Below, in pieces: positions 53,872-63,966 of a DNA stretch of 64,000 bases (the first letter of the stretch is position 1; every line of letters begins with the position of its first letter). The notes under the pieces were generated by a model that searched no databases, was not told the origin of the DNA, and saw only the letters and a list, made by a program, of their open reading frames with translations. A program made the translations under genes and the position numbers. Source of the DNA: Polaribacter sargassicola. GTDB lineage: Bacteria; Bacteroidota; Bacteroidia; Flavobacteriales; Flavobacteriaceae. The stretch spans positions 1-64,000 of the forward strand of contig NZ_JAHDAU010000004.1 of assembly GCF_021991835.1 (NCBI RefSeq), in the 5' to 3' direction.

Positions 53872-54936
53872 ATGATTAGTATTCAAAATAGAATTACTGC
53901 ATTCGCAAAATTAGGAGACTTTTTAAGTCAGTTTTCTAATGAAGGAATCATAAAAAAAGATAATATTGAGTATAATGAAATATTTTTTGATGTATTTAAG
54001 CATCAAATAAAGTTATCTGAAGAAAAAAATTCTTGGTTTACAAAAGATAATTTACTTTTCACATTAAACACCTGGAGTAAATCACTAAATAACAACAATT
54101 TAGAAAACTTCATTAAAAACAGTGTTATTTCAGAAACTTTTTCTTCTAAAAAAGTAGCGATTATTTTAGCTGGTAATGTTCCTTTAGTTGGTTTTCATGA
54201 CTTTTTATCCGTTTTAATTTCTGGTCATTCTGTTTTAGTTAAACAATCTTCTAACGATAAACATTTATTGCCTTTTATTGCAAAATATTTAGAGCATGTA
54301 GAAGAAGGTTTTAAAGGGAAAATTACATTTACAGAAGAAAAATTATCTGATTTTGATGCTGTAATTGCAACCGGAAGTGATAATACTGCACGTTATTTTG
54401 AATATTATTTTAAAAATAAACCTAATATTATTAGAAAGAGCAGAAATTCTGTAGCCGTTTTAACTGGCAAAGAAACAGAAGATGATTTAATAAAATTGTC
54501 TGATGACGTTTTTCAGTATTTTGGTTTAGGTTGCAGAAGTGTCTCTAAAATCTACGTGCCTAAAGGGTATAATTTTGATGCTTTTTTTACAGGAATGTAT
54601 GCTAAAAGAGACATAATTAACAACGCTAAATATGCTAATAATTACGATTACAACAAGGCAGTGTATTTAATGAGCGAGTTTGATTTGTTAGAAAATGGTT
54701 TTTTAATGATTAAAGAAGATGAAAGCTACTCATCTCCTATTGCAACCGTTTTTTATGAATATTACGATAATGAAATAGATTTAAAAATAAAATTATATCA
54801 AGACAAAGAAAAAATTCAATGTATTGTTGCCAAAGACTTTATAGAAAATGAAGTTGCTTTTGGGCAAACACAACATCCAAAATTAACCGATTTTGCAGAT
54901 GGTGTAAATACTTTAGAATTTTTATCAAATTTATAG
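53872..54936 (+). CDS. LuxC-like acyl-CoA reductase
   Basis: 354 aa of the acyl-CoA reductase (LuxC) family, an aldehyde-dehydrogenase fold that reduces acyl-CoA to aldehyde with NADPH. Signatures: VAIILAGNVPLVGFHDFLSVL near 93, VLVKQSSND near 122, ATGSDNTARYFEYYF near 163, and FGLGCRSVSKIYVP near 217 with the catalytic Cys. It sits 4 nt before serC. In Bacteroidota this gene is often found beside the serC-serA pair, and its true substrate is unclear. Confidence 0.87.
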   Translation: MISIQNRITAFAKLGDFLSQFSNEGIIKKDNIEYNEIFFDVFKHQIKLSEEKNSWFTKDNLLFTLNTWSKSLNNNNLENFIKNSVISETFSSKKVAIILAGNVPLVGFHDFLSVLISGHSVLVKQSSNDKHLLPFIAKYLEHVEEGFKGKITFTEEKLSDFDAVIATGSDNTARYFEYYFKNKPNIIRKSRNSVAVLTGKETEDDLIKLSDDVFQYFGLGCRSVSKIYVPKGYNFDAFFTGMYAKRDIINNAKYANNYDYNKAVYLMSEFDLLENGFLMIKEDESYSSPIATVFYEYYDNEIDLKIKLYQDKEKIQCIVAKDFIENEVAFGQTQHPKLTDFADGVNTLEFLSNL

Positions 54937-54940
54937 AATA

Positions 54941-56008
54941 ATGAAAAAACATAATTTTAGTGCTGGTCCTTGTATTTTACCAGAAGAAGTACTTAAAAAA
55001 GCATCTGAAGCAATTATCAATTTTAATGATGATAACTTATCTCTTATAGAAATTTCTCACAGAAGTAAACCTTTTGTTGCCGTAATGGAAAAAGCACGCT
55101 CTTTAGCTTTAGAGCTTTTAGGCTTAGAAAACAAAGGTTATAAAGCTTTGTTTTTACAAGGTGGTGCAAGTATGGAGTTTTTAATGGTTGCCTACAATTT
55201 ATTAAACAAAAAAGCAGCTTATTTAAATACAGGTACTTGGTCTGACAAAGCTATAAAAGAAGCAAAAGCCTTTGGAGAAATGATAGAAGTTGCTTCTTCT
55301 AAAGATAAAGGATACAACTATATACCTAAAGGATATACAATTCCTACAGATGCAGATTATTTTCATTGCACAAGTAACAATACTGTTGCGGGTACACAAA
55401 TTAAAGATTTTCCAGAAACAAATGTTCCTTTAATATGCGATATGAGTTCTGATATTTTTTCGCGTCAATTAGATTTCGAAAAATTCGATTTAATTTATGC
55501 CGGAGCTCAAAAAAATATGGGACCTGCTGGGGCAACTTTAGTAATTATTAAAGAAGATATTTTAGGCAAAGTAGAAAGACACATTCCTTCTATGTTAAAC
55601 TATCAAATTCATATAGATAAAGATAGTATGTTTAATACTCCTTCTGTTTTTGCTGTATATGTTTCTATGCTAACTTTACAGTGGTTAAAAGATTTAGGCG
55701 GAATTAAATTTATTGAAGAAGTAAACAATAAAAAAGCGGCACTTTTATATGCTGAAATTGATAGAAACCCTTTATTTAAAGGAATTGTAGCAAAAGAAGA
55801 TAGAAGTATTATGAACGCTACTTTTGTTTTAACTGATGAAAGTTTAAAAGAAACTTTTGATACTATGTGGGCAGAAGCAGGTATTAATGGCTTAAATGGG
55901 CATAGAAGTGTTGGTGGTTATAGAGCTAGTATGTACAATGCATTGCCTTTATATAGTATACAAGCTTTGGTTGATGTTATGCAAGAACTAGAAAGAACTC
56001 AAAAATAA
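54941..56008 (+). CDS. serC: Phosphoserine aminotransferase
   Basis: 355 aa class-V aminotransferase. FSAGPCILPEEVL near residue 5, SHRSKPF near 39, and a pyridoxal-phosphate Lys in YAGAQKNMGPAG near 189. HRSVGGYRASMYNA near 320 closes the active site. It makes O-phosphoserine from 3-phosphohydroxypyruvate. It is followed by serA 45 nt downstream; together they give the first two steps of serine synthesis. Confidence 0.96.
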   Translation: MKKHNFSAGPCILPEEVLKKASEAIINFNDDNLSLIEISHRSKPFVAVMEKARSLALELLGLENKGYKALFLQGGASMEFLMVAYNLLNKKAAYLNTGTWSDKAIKEAKAFGEMIEVASSKDKGYNYIPKGYTIPTDADYFHCTSNNTVAGTQIKDFPETNVPLICDMSSDIFSRQLDFEKFDLIYAGAQKNMGPAGATLVIIKEDILGKVERHIPSMLNYQIHIDKDSMFNTPSVFAVYVSMLTLQWLKDLGGIKFIEEVNNKKAALLYAEIDRNPLFKGIVAKEDRSIMNATFVLTDESLKETFDTMWAEAGINGLNGHRSVGGYRASMYNALPLYSIQALVDVMQELERTQK

Positions 56009-56053
56009 AATACAAATCGTCATTATAATTAAATAACAGACAGAAACATATAA

Positions 56054-57004
56054 ATGAAAATATTAGCAAATGATGGTATTTCTAATAGCGGAAAAGAAGC
56101 TTTAGAAAAAAATGGTTTTGAAGTATTAACTGTAAAAGTGGCTCAAAATCAACTAGAAAATTTCATCAACGAAAATAATATTGATGCTATTTTAGTAAGA
56201 AGCGCAACCCAAGTAAGACAAGAATTAATTGAGGCTTGCCCAAGTATAAAATTAATAGGACGCGGTGGTGTTGGCATGGATAATATTGATGTTGATTATG
56301 CTATAGAAAATGGTTTACACGTAATAAACACACCTGCAGCTTCTTCTAGCTCTGTAGCAGAATTGGTTTTTGCACATTTATTTGGATTGGCGCGTTTTTT
56401 ACATTCATCTAACAGAGAAATGCCACTAGAAGGAGATTCTCGTTTTAAAGATTTGAAAAAAGCTTATGCTAACGGAATTGAGTTAAGAGGAAAAACAATT
56501 GGAATTATCGGTTTTGGAAAAATAGGCCAAGAAGTTGCAAAAATTGCCATTGGTTTAGGTATGAATGTTTTAGCTACTGATAATGAAATTACAAATGCAC
56601 CAATAACATTAGATTTTTTTAATGGGCAAAAAGTAACTTTTAATATTGATACTGTAGAAATTGATGATTTATTAAAAGAATCAGACTTTATTACTCTACA
56701 CACACCTGCACAAGAAGAATATATTTTAACAGCATCAGAAATTGATAAAATGAAAGATGGTGTAGGTATTATTAATGCCGCAAGAGGTGGTGTTTTAAAT
56801 GAAGTAGATTTAATAACTGCTATAGAAAGCGGAAAAGTACAATTTGCAGGTTTAGATGTTTTTGAAAATGAACCTTCTCCAGAAATTCAGTTATTAATGA
56901 ATCCTGAGTTATCTTTAACACCACATATTGGTGCTGCAACTGTAGAAGCACAAGATAGAATTGGATTAGAATTGGCAAATCAAATTGTAGAGTTATTAAA
57001 TTAA
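56054..57004 (+). CDS. serA: D-3-phosphoglycerate dehydrogenase, short form
   Basis: 316 aa D-2-hydroxyacid dehydrogenase. GRGGVGMDNID near 74, NAD-binding GFGKIGQEVAKI near 153, NAARGGVLNEVDL near 238 with the catalytic Arg, and PHIGAATVEAQ near 293 with the catalytic His. It lacks the C-terminal ACT/ASB domain that gives serine feedback in the Escherichia coli enzyme (about 410 aa), so it is probably not inhibited by serine through that route. The assignment to serA rests on serC next to it. Its stop overlaps yggS. Confidence 0.9.
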   Translation: MKILANDGISNSGKEALEKNGFEVLTVKVAQNQLENFINENNIDAILVRSATQVRQELIEACPSIKLIGRGGVGMDNIDVDYAIENGLHVINTPAASSSSVAELVFAHLFGLARFLHSSNREMPLEGDSRFKDLKKAYANGIELRGKTIGIIGFGKIGQEVAKIAIGLGMNVLATDNEITNAPITLDFFNGQKVTFNIDTVEIDDLLKESDFITLHTPAQEEYILTASEIDKMKDGVGIINAARGGVLNEVDLITAIESGKVQFAGLDVFENEPSPEIQLLMNPELSLTPHIGAATVEAQDRIGLELANQIVELLN

Positions 57005-57669
57005 TGAGCACAATAAAAGAAAACTTATTAAACATAAAACAATCACTTCCTGAAGAAGTAACTTTGGTTGCTGTGTCTAAAACCAAGCCTATTGCAGATT
57101 TGCAAGAAGCTTATAATGCCGGACAACGCATTTTTGGTGAAAACAAAATTCAGGAAATGGTTGAAAAATATGAAGCCTTACCTAAAGATATTAAATGGCA
57201 CATGATTGGTCATTTACAAAGTAACAAGGTAAAATACATGGCTCATTTTGTAGATTTAATTCATGGAGTTGATAAATTTTCAACCCTAAAAGAAATCAAT
57301 AAACAAGCTAAAAAACACAATAGAATTATAAATTGTTTATTGCAAGCTAAAATTGCCAAAGAAGAAACTAAATTTGGTTTATCTTTTAAAGATATTGAAA
57401 CTATTTTATCTTCTGAAGAAATAAAAGAATTAGAAAACATTAAAATTGTTGGTTTTATGGGCATGGCTACATTTACAGATAATCAAAAACAGTTAGCAGA
57501 AGAGTTTCTTTCTTTAAAAACTTTCTTTGATAATCAACAACAAACAACCAATTCTTTTAATACTTTATCTATGGGTATGAGTGGAGATTATTTACTAGCT
57601 GTTAAAAACGGTAGCACAATGGTTAGAGTTGGTAGTTCTATATTTGGTAATAGAAATTATAATCAGTAA
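57004..57669 (+). CDS. yggS: YggS-family PLP homeostasis protein
   Basis: 221 aa alanine-racemase-like TIM barrel. VAVSKTKP near residue 21 has the pyridoxal-phosphate Lys. FGENKIQEM near 43, WHMIGHLQSNKVKY near 61, and SMGMSGDYLLAV near 188 bind the phosphate. It buffers pyridoxal 5'-phosphate. One-base overlap with serA suits a unit with PLP-dependent SerC. Confidence 0.95.
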   Translation: MSTIKENLLNIKQSLPEEVTLVAVSKTKPIADLQEAYNAGQRIFGENKIQEMVEKYEALPKDIKWHMIGHLQSNKVKYMAHFVDLIHGVDKFSTLKEINKQAKKHNRIINCLLQAKIAKEETKFGLSFKDIETILSSEEIKELENIKIVGFMGMATFTDNQKQLAEEFLSLKTFFDNQQQTTNSFNTLSMGMSGDYLLAVKNGSTMVRVGSSIFGNRNYNQ

Positions 57670-57694
57670 ATTTATCAGCTAAAGAGAAAGAAAT

Positions 57695-58774
57695 TTGTAC
57701 GCAATTTTAGATATTGAAACAACTGGAGGGAAATTTAATGAAGAAGGCATCACAGAAATTGCTATCTACAAATTTGACGGTCACAGTATAGTAGATCAAT
57801 TTATTAGTTTAGTAAATCCAGAAAAACCCATTCAAGAATTTGTTGTTAAACTAACTGGTATTAACAACAAAATGCTTAAAAATGCTCCAAAATTTTACGA
57901 AGTTGCAAAACGGATTATAGAAATTACTACAGATTGTATTCTTGTTGCTCATAACACTTCTTTTGATTATAGAATTTTAAGCACAGAGTTTGACAGACTT
58001 GGTTATGATTTTAATAGAAATACACTTTGTACTGTAGAATTAAGTAAACAACTAATTTTAGACCAATCTTCTTATAGTTTAGGTAAACTAACAAAATCTT
58101 TAGGAATACCAATGACAGATAGACATAGAGCTTCTGGAGATGCATTGGCAACTGTACAATTATTTAAACTACTTTTAGAGAAAGACACCAATAAATCAAT
58201 AATACAAAGTTTTATAAAATATTTTGATAGAAGGGTAGAAAAACAAAAATTAAGAACTTTAATAGATGAAATACCTGCTGTACAAGGTATCTTTTTTGTA
58301 CATGATACAAATGGTAAAGTAATTTTTATAGGTAAGGGTAAAGATATTAAAGCAGAATTAAATAAGCTTTTCTTAAAAGCAACTAGAAGAGCTATTAAAA
58401 TTCAAGAAAGAGCGCAATCTATTTCTTTTGACAAAACAGGTAATGAGCTTTTTACTCGACTTAAATACGCTATTGAGTTAGAAGTATTGTCTCCTAAATT
58501 TAATTTTAAGAAAAAACAAAAAACAAGTTTTCAAAACTTTAATAATGATAATTTTATCATCATAGAAAAAGGTAGAGATGTAGAAGAAAATGCCATTATT
58601 TTAATAGAAAATAACGAAGTTTTTGGTTACGGTTATACAAATTTAAAATTTCAAGAAAATCAATTAGATATTTTAAAATCTGTACTAACACCTATAGAAA
58701 ATAAATTACAAGCAAAAAACATTATTAAAAATTACATCAATAGAAGTAAAGTTCAAAAAATAATAAGATTATAA
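57695..58774 (+). CDS. DnaQ-like exonuclease fused to GIY-YIG-type domain
   Basis: 359 aa, TTG start. Residues 1-165 are a DEDDh 3'-5' exonuclease: LDIETTGG near 4, VAHNTSFDYRIL near 88, HRASGDALATVQL near 148. Residues about 195-275 resemble the UvrC-type GIY-YIG fold (IFFVHDTNGKVIFIGKGKDI, TGNELFTRLKYAIELEVLSP). In place of the second GIY-YIG Tyr-Ile-Gly is FIGKG. The rest is an uncharacterised tail. This layout resembles the epsilon-subunit/UvrC-like proteins (Cho-like) found in many bacteria, with a probable role in DNA repair. Confidence 0.87.
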   Translation: MYAILDIETTGGKFNEEGITEIAIYKFDGHSIVDQFISLVNPEKPIQEFVVKLTGINNKMLKNAPKFYEVAKRIIEITTDCILVAHNTSFDYRILSTEFDRLGYDFNRNTLCTVELSKQLILDQSSYSLGKLTKSLGIPMTDRHRASGDALATVQLFKLLLEKDTNKSIIQSFIKYFDRRVEKQKLRTLIDEIPAVQGIFFVHDTNGKVIFIGKGKDIKAELNKLFLKATRRAIKIQERAQSISFDKTGNELFTRLKYAIELEVLSPKFNFKKKQKTSFQNFNNDNFIIIEKGRDVEENAIILIENNEVFGYGYTNLKFQENQLDILKSVLTPIENKLQAKNIIKNYINRSKVQKIIRL

Positions 58775-60726
58775 TGAAATTATCTCCTCTAGTATTATTA
58801 ATCCTTCTATCAACCTTTTCATTTTCTCAAAAAAACAAATCATCTAAAATGGGGCAAACCACTTTAGATGAATTAAGAATGACTGTTTACGATAAAGATT
58901 CTACTGCCACAGCAGTTGTTTTGTATGAACATGCAAACATCTATTTAGACCCAGAGTTTGATTATAAAACAAGAACAGATTATTACTACAGAATTAAAAT
59001 TCTAGATAAAGCTGCTTTCGATTTTGCTGATGTTGAAATAAATCTATACAAAGAAAAAAAAGCGATAGATGTAAAAGCAATCACTTATAATTTAGCTGAA
59101 AACGGAGGACTTTCTAAAACTACTATCAATAAAGATAAAATTTTTAAACTAAAAGATTCTGATAATTGGAGCTCAACAAAATTTACTATGCCTAATTTAA
59201 AAGTAGGTAGTGTTATAGAGTATTCTTACAGTATAATTTCTCCATATCTTGGCATAGATGATTGGTATTTTCAGTCTTCAATACCAAAAATAAAAAGCGA
59301 ATTAGATGCTGCTATTCTTGGTAACTATAAATACAATGTTAGGCTAGTTGGTTACTTAAAACTAGATAAAGACAATCCTTCTATCAAAAAAAATTGCCTT
59401 TATATTGAGGGTGTAGGTGAAGGTGCTTGTGTAATTTATTCTTACGGAATTAACGATATTCCTGCTTTTAAAGAAGAAGATTATATGTTAAGTAAGAAAA
59501 ACTATATTTCTCGCTTATCTTTTGATTTAGAAACCTACACAAGTACAAGAGGAGTTGTAGAAGAATATACAACAACATGGAAAAAAGCAGACAAACAATT
59601 AAAAGACATCTTTTTAAACAACCAAACTTCTAAAAAAAGCTTTTTTAGAAAAAACATACCAGAAAATATATTAAACATAGAAGATCAATTAACAAAAGCT
59701 AAAGAGATTTATACTTTTATAAAAAATCATTTTACTTGGAATAATAAATATTGGAATAGTAAAGATGAAAAAATAAAAAATGCTTTTGATGATAAAGTAG
59801 GTAGTGCTGGTGAAATTAATCTTTCTCTATACAACAGTTTAAATGCTGCAGATATAGAAGCTAATTTGGTAATTTTATCTACCAGAGATAACGGAGTTCC
59901 TACAGAATTGTTCCCTGTAATTTTTGATTTTAATTATGTAATTGTACAAGTTGTTATTGATGGAAATGAATATTTTTTAGATGCAACTAACAAACTTTTA
60001 CCTTTCGGACAAATACCTTCTAGATGTATTAATGGTAAAGCAAGATTAATTAATTACAAAGAAGAAAGTAATTGGATTGTTCTAAAACCCAAAATACAAA
60101 CCTCTAAAACTATTAATGCTATATTAAAATTAAATGATGATGGAGATTTTGAAGGTTCTTTAACAATTAGAAAACAAGGTTACGAAGCCTTAAACCAAAG
60201 ACAACAAATAAAACGTTTATCTGAAAATGATTATTTAGAATCTTTTGAAAATAAATATTCTGATGTGGAAGTAGATTCTTATAAAGCTGAAAATGTTGAT
60301 AAATTAGAAAAACCTCTAACAGAAGTCTTCGATATAAAAATGATCTCTAATGATGATTTAACAAATAAAATTAGAATTAATCCTTTCTTTTTTGATAGAA
60401 TAAAAGAGAATCCTTTTAAATTAAAAGAAAGAAATTATCCTGTAGATTTTGCATATGCAAGGTCTAATCGTTTTAATTTAAACTTAACTTTTCCCGAAAA
60501 CTACATAGTAACTCAAATACCAGAATCTAAAGCATTTGCATTACCAGAAAACGGAGGAAATTTCACCATTAAAAGTCTTAAGAAAGATAATTCTGTAATT
60601 ATTTATGTACGCTTTAATATTAAAAAAGAAATCTTTAACCCTTATGACTACGAATACTTAAAGATTTTCTTTAATAAGGTAATACAATCAGAAAGTTCTG
60701 ATATTGTTTTAGAGTTAAAATCTTAA
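58774..60726 (+). CDS. DUF3857/transglutaminase-like exported protein
   Basis: 650 aa. Signal peptide to about 18 (LLILLSTFSFSQ). A DUF3857 beta domain covers about 50-230. A transglutaminase-like domain follows near 305-420 with LTKAKEIYTFIKNHFTWN, but the usual catalytic Cys at the helix start is replaced: the segment reads GSAGEINLSLYNSLNAADI near 346. YFLDATNKLLPFG near 403 holds the Asp-type site. DUF3858-like strands end the protein. It is probably inactive as a transglutaminase and may act as a binding protein. It overlaps the previous stop by one base. Confidence 0.85.
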   Translation: MKLSPLVLLILLSTFSFSQKNKSSKMGQTTLDELRMTVYDKDSTATAVVLYEHANIYLDPEFDYKTRTDYYYRIKILDKAAFDFADVEINLYKEKKAIDVKAITYNLAENGGLSKTTINKDKIFKLKDSDNWSSTKFTMPNLKVGSVIEYSYSIISPYLGIDDWYFQSSIPKIKSELDAAILGNYKYNVRLVGYLKLDKDNPSIKKNCLYIEGVGEGACVIYSYGINDIPAFKEEDYMLSKKNYISRLSFDLETYTSTRGVVEEYTTTWKKADKQLKDIFLNNQTSKKSFFRKNIPENILNIEDQLTKAKEIYTFIKNHFTWNNKYWNSKDEKIKNAFDDKVGSAGEINLSLYNSLNAADIEANLVILSTRDNGVPTELFPVIFDFNYVIVQVVIDGNEYFLDATNKLLPFGQIPSRCINGKARLINYKEESNWIVLKPKIQTSKTINAILKLNDDGDFEGSLTIRKQGYEALNQRQQIKRLSENDYLESFENKYSDVEVDSYKAENVDKLEKPLTEVFDIKMISNDDLTNKIRINPFFFDRIKENPFKLKERNYPVDFAYARSNRFNLNLTFPENYIVTQIPESKAFALPENGGNFTIKSLKKDNSVIIYVRFNIKKEIFNPYDYEYLKIFFNKVIQSESSDIVLELKS

Positions 60727-60806
60727 AAATATTATTCTTTAAAATCAATTAAAATAAAAATTAAACATCAAATATCATTTTTAATTGATATTTTAGCCAT
60801 CGATAG

Positions 60807-61340
60807 ATGATAAACCAAGATCAATTAATTTTACAATTTCAACAAAAGGATGTTAAAGCCTATGAAAAACTATACAATATGTATTGTGATAGTATTTCTG
60901 GAGTTGTAAATAATATTGTTAAAAATGATGATGTTACCCAAGAAATTACTCAAGACGTATTTATAAAAGCTTGGAATAATGCTGAATCTTACTCAGCTAA
61001 AAAAGGACGTTTTTTTACTTGGATACTTAATATTGCTAGAAATGCAGCTATTGATTATACTCGTTCTAAAAAATTTAAACAATCTAAACAAAACCTTAAC
61101 TCAGATTTTTTCGTAGATATATTAGAAACATCTTCTAGTTTAGACAGCACAACCAACACAATTGGTTTAAAAAAGTTTGTAACTAATTTAGGAGAAAAAT
61201 GTAAATCTGTTATAGAATTAATTTATTTTAAAGGTTTTACACAAAAAGAAGCATCAGAAGAATTAAACATGCCAATTGGCACCATAAAAACAAGAAATAG
61301 AACCTGTATTGGCGAATTACGCTCAATGTTAGGTGTATAA
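60807..61340 (+). CDS. ECF RNA polymerase sigma factor
   Basis: 177 aa. Region 2: YEKLYNMYCDSISGVVNNIV near 19 and ITQDVFIKAWNNAESYSAKKGRFFTWILNIARN near 50. Region 4: LIYFKGFTQKEASEELNMPIGTIKTRNRTC near 137. The GTIKTR recognition helix is typical of RpoE/SigK-like ECF factors. Followed after 3 nt by its anti-sigma factor. It is of a different type than the FecI-like factor at 41373. Confidence 0.95.
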   Translation: MINQDQLILQFQQKDVKAYEKLYNMYCDSISGVVNNIVKNDDVTQEITQDVFIKAWNNAESYSAKKGRFFTWILNIARNAAIDYTRSKKFKQSKQNLNSDFFVDILETSSSLDSTTNTIGLKKFVTNLGEKCKSVIELIYFKGFTQKEASEELNMPIGTIKTRNRTCIGELRSMLGV

Positions 61341-61343
61341 AAA

Positions 61344-62126
61344 ATGAATATAAAAGATTACATAGCATCTGGAATTTTAGAACTGTATGTTGCAGGTTCG
61401 CTTTCTGAAAAAGAAAACGAAGAGGTGTACAATACAATTCAAGAAAATCCTGAGTTATTAGCAGAGGTAGAATCGATAGAAAAAGCGATTGTACAACTAA
61501 CTGCTGCTACTAAAAAAGATGCTTCTTATTCATTTTCATCAATTAAAAATCAATTAAAAGTTAATGAGCCTAAAGTAATTTCTATTACTAAACCTAAAAC
61601 AAATTGGTCTCAATATATCGGTTGGGTTGCTGCTATTATATTGGGTTCTACTTTAATTTTATCTGTACTTCAAAACAATAAATTAAAAGAACAAATAGCA
61701 ACAGAAAAGCAACAATTAGAGTCTAAAATAGACAGTGCATCTACAAATTTAGCTGCTGCAGAAAAATTAATAGAAATCTTTAGAGATAAAGATATTATTA
61801 CAATACCATTAGCTGGTCAAAAAGTATCTCCAACTTCTTATGCTAAAGTTTATTGGGATAAAAAAACAAACAGTATTTACTTAGATGCCAAAGGTTTACC
61901 AGAACCGCCAAAAGGCAAAGTTTATCAAGTTTGGTCTTTAAAACTTAGCCCGCTTACACCTACAAGTTTAGGTACTTTAGATACTTTTACAGCAGATACA
62001 AATAAAATATTTACCATAGAAAACGCTAATCAGTCAGAAGCATTTGGTATTACTTTAGAGCCTGCTGGTGGTAGCGCCTCTCCTACTCTAGAGCAATTAT
62101 ATACTTTAGGAGCCGTTTCTTCTTAA
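61344..62126 (+). CDS. RskA-like anti-sigma factor
   Basis: 260 aa. An N-terminal cytoplasmic anti-sigma part covers 1-85 (LYVAGSLSEKENEEVYNTIQ, lacking a zinc motif). A membrane helix lies near 90-110. A coiled stretch follows (KLKEQIATEKQQLESKIDS). The periplasmic RskA domain is about 150-260 (KVYWDKKTNSIYLDAKGLPE, GKVYQVWSLKLSPLTPTSLG, LEPAGGSASPT). It binds the ECF factor encoded just upstream until released by proteolysis. Confidence 0.93.
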   Translation: MNIKDYIASGILELYVAGSLSEKENEEVYNTIQENPELLAEVESIEKAIVQLTAATKKDASYSFSSIKNQLKVNEPKVISITKPKTNWSQYIGWVAAIILGSTLILSVLQNNKLKEQIATEKQQLESKIDSASTNLAAAEKLIEIFRDKDIITIPLAGQKVSPTSYAKVYWDKKTNSIYLDAKGLPEPPKGKVYQVWSLKLSPLTPTSLGTLDTFTADTNKIFTIENANQSEAFGITLEPAGGSASPTLEQLYTLGAVSS

Positions 62127-62239
62127 AAGGAACATTTTTTTCTTAAAACTTTAGAAACTTCATTTTATATGAAGTCTAAATTCTATTTTAATTTCCTAAA
62201 TTTAGATTTTAAACTAAAACTAAACTTAGAAAATTAACT

Positions 62240-63829
62240 ATGAAAAAAAATTATTCATGGATTATTCTTGCAATTGTACTTTTTACAAACACAATTGCCG
62301 CTCAAGACACTTACAAAAGAAATACTTATGCAGATGTACTTAGCTATGTATTTAATCTTACCCTAAATGATAACAATAACGAAATTATAGGAGAAACTTT
62401 GGTTACAGTTAATTTTAAAGAAGGAATTACAACTTTCTCTTTAGATTTAATTGGTAAAACTGAAGTTTACGGAATGGAAATAACCAATGTTTTTGAAGGT
62501 GATAAAGAAGCAAATTATCAATTTATTAATAATAAAATTGTAATTACCCCAACAATAGATAATTCAAAAATAAAAACCTACAAAATCCAATATCATGGTA
62601 TTGCAGAAAAAGGATTAGTTATTGATAAAACAAAATTTGGTCAACGTTCTTTTTATGGTGATAATTGGCCAAATTTAGCTAGAAACTGGTTGCCTTGTGT
62701 AGATCATCCTTATGATAAAGCAACCATAGAATTTGCTATTACAGCGCCAGAAAAATATGATGTTGTTGCTACAGGTAAAAAAGTAGAAGAAAGTAATTTA
62801 GGTAAAGGATTAAAACTTACCAGGTATAAAGAAACCGCACCAGTTGCTACAAAAGTAATTACTATTGGTGTTACAAAATTTGCTAGTAAACTTTTAGGTG
62901 TTGTTAATGAGATACCTGTAACAGCTTGGGTTTACCCAGAAAATAGATTAGATGGTTTTTCTGATTATGCAGTTGCCACCAATGTTTTAGAATATTATAT
63001 AAAAAATATTGGGCCTTATTCTTACTCTAAACTAGCCAACATTCAGGCAAAAACACAATGGGGAGGTTTAGAAAATGCAGGAACAATAACTTATTTTGAG
63101 AATTCTGTAAGCGGAAAAAATAAAGTAGAAAGTTTAATTGCTCATGAAATTGCACATCAATGGTTTGGTAATTCTGCCACAGAAAATAGTTGGAATCATG
63201 TTTGGTTAAGCGAAGGTTTTGCTACTTATTTTACAATTCTGTACCAAGAAGAAATGTATGGTAATGAAAAAAGAAAAGAAGAATTAGCTCTTGATAAAAA
63301 GCAAATTATAGCTTATTACAAAAAAAATCCTTCTCCAATTGTAGACAATTCTATTAAAGATCCAAAGAAAGTTTTAAGTACCAATACTTATCAAAAAGGC
63401 GGTTGGTTTCTTAACATGTTAAGATACAAAATTGGTAACGAAGCTTTTTGGAACGGAATACGAGCTTATTATAAAAAGTACAGAAACTCTAATGCAATGA
63501 CTGCTGATTTTCAAAAAGAAATGGAAATGGTTTCTAACCAAAATTTAGAATCATTTTTTAATCAATGGTTGTTTGTAAAAGGGTATCCGGAGTTAAAATG
63601 GAGTTGGAAATATAAAAGAGGAAATCTTGTTATTGAAATAAAACAAACTCAAGATCATTTTACATTTAATTTTCCATTAGAAATCGGAATTAAAAATGGT
63701 GAAATTACTAAAATAGAAACAATAGAAATCAACTCTAAATCTAACTCATTTAAAATTCCAGTAGAAAAAAAACCAGATAGCGTACTCTTAGATCCTGATT
63801 TTTGGTTGTTATTTGAAGATAAAAATTAA
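62240..63829 (+). CDS. M1-family aminopeptidase, short form
   Basis: 529 aa. Signal peptide to about 20 (LFTNTIAAQ). N-terminal beta domain to about 205. GGLENAGTITYF near 274 is the GxMEN-type substrate motif in GGLEN form. The zinc site HEIAHQWFGN near 299 is followed by Glu in WLSEGFATYF near 320. The helical C-terminal domain is short (about 100 residues) and a small beta domain ends the protein. Full gluzincin catalytic set present, so it is probably active on peptides in the periplasm. Shorter than typical M1 enzymes (600-870). Confidence 0.93.
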   Translation: MKKNYSWIILAIVLFTNTIAAQDTYKRNTYADVLSYVFNLTLNDNNNEIIGETLVTVNFKEGITTFSLDLIGKTEVYGMEITNVFEGDKEANYQFINNKIVITPTIDNSKIKTYKIQYHGIAEKGLVIDKTKFGQRSFYGDNWPNLARNWLPCVDHPYDKATIEFAITAPEKYDVVATGKKVEESNLGKGLKLTRYKETAPVATKVITIGVTKFASKLLGVVNEIPVTAWVYPENRLDGFSDYAVATNVLEYYIKNIGPYSYSKLANIQAKTQWGGLENAGTITYFENSVSGKNKVESLIAHEIAHQWFGNSATENSWNHVWLSEGFATYFTILYQEEMYGNEKRKEELALDKKQIIAYYKKNPSPIVDNSIKDPKKVLSTNTYQKGGWFLNMLRYKIGNEAFWNGIRAYYKKYRNSNAMTADFQKEMEMVSNQNLESFFNQWLFVKGYPELKWSWKYKRGNLVIEIKQTQDHFTFNFPLEIGIKNGEITKIETIEINSKSNSFKIPVEKKPDSVLLDPDFWLLFEDKN

Positions 63830-63966
63830 TTTTAATTATAAAACTTATAATTTGATGCTAATTTAGTAGAAAACTACCTACTTGTATTCTTTTAAAATCT
63901 AACTTTGCTCTGCATTTTAAATGCACTATTTATTATTAATAAATTGATTTTTATAAAGTATTAGAA

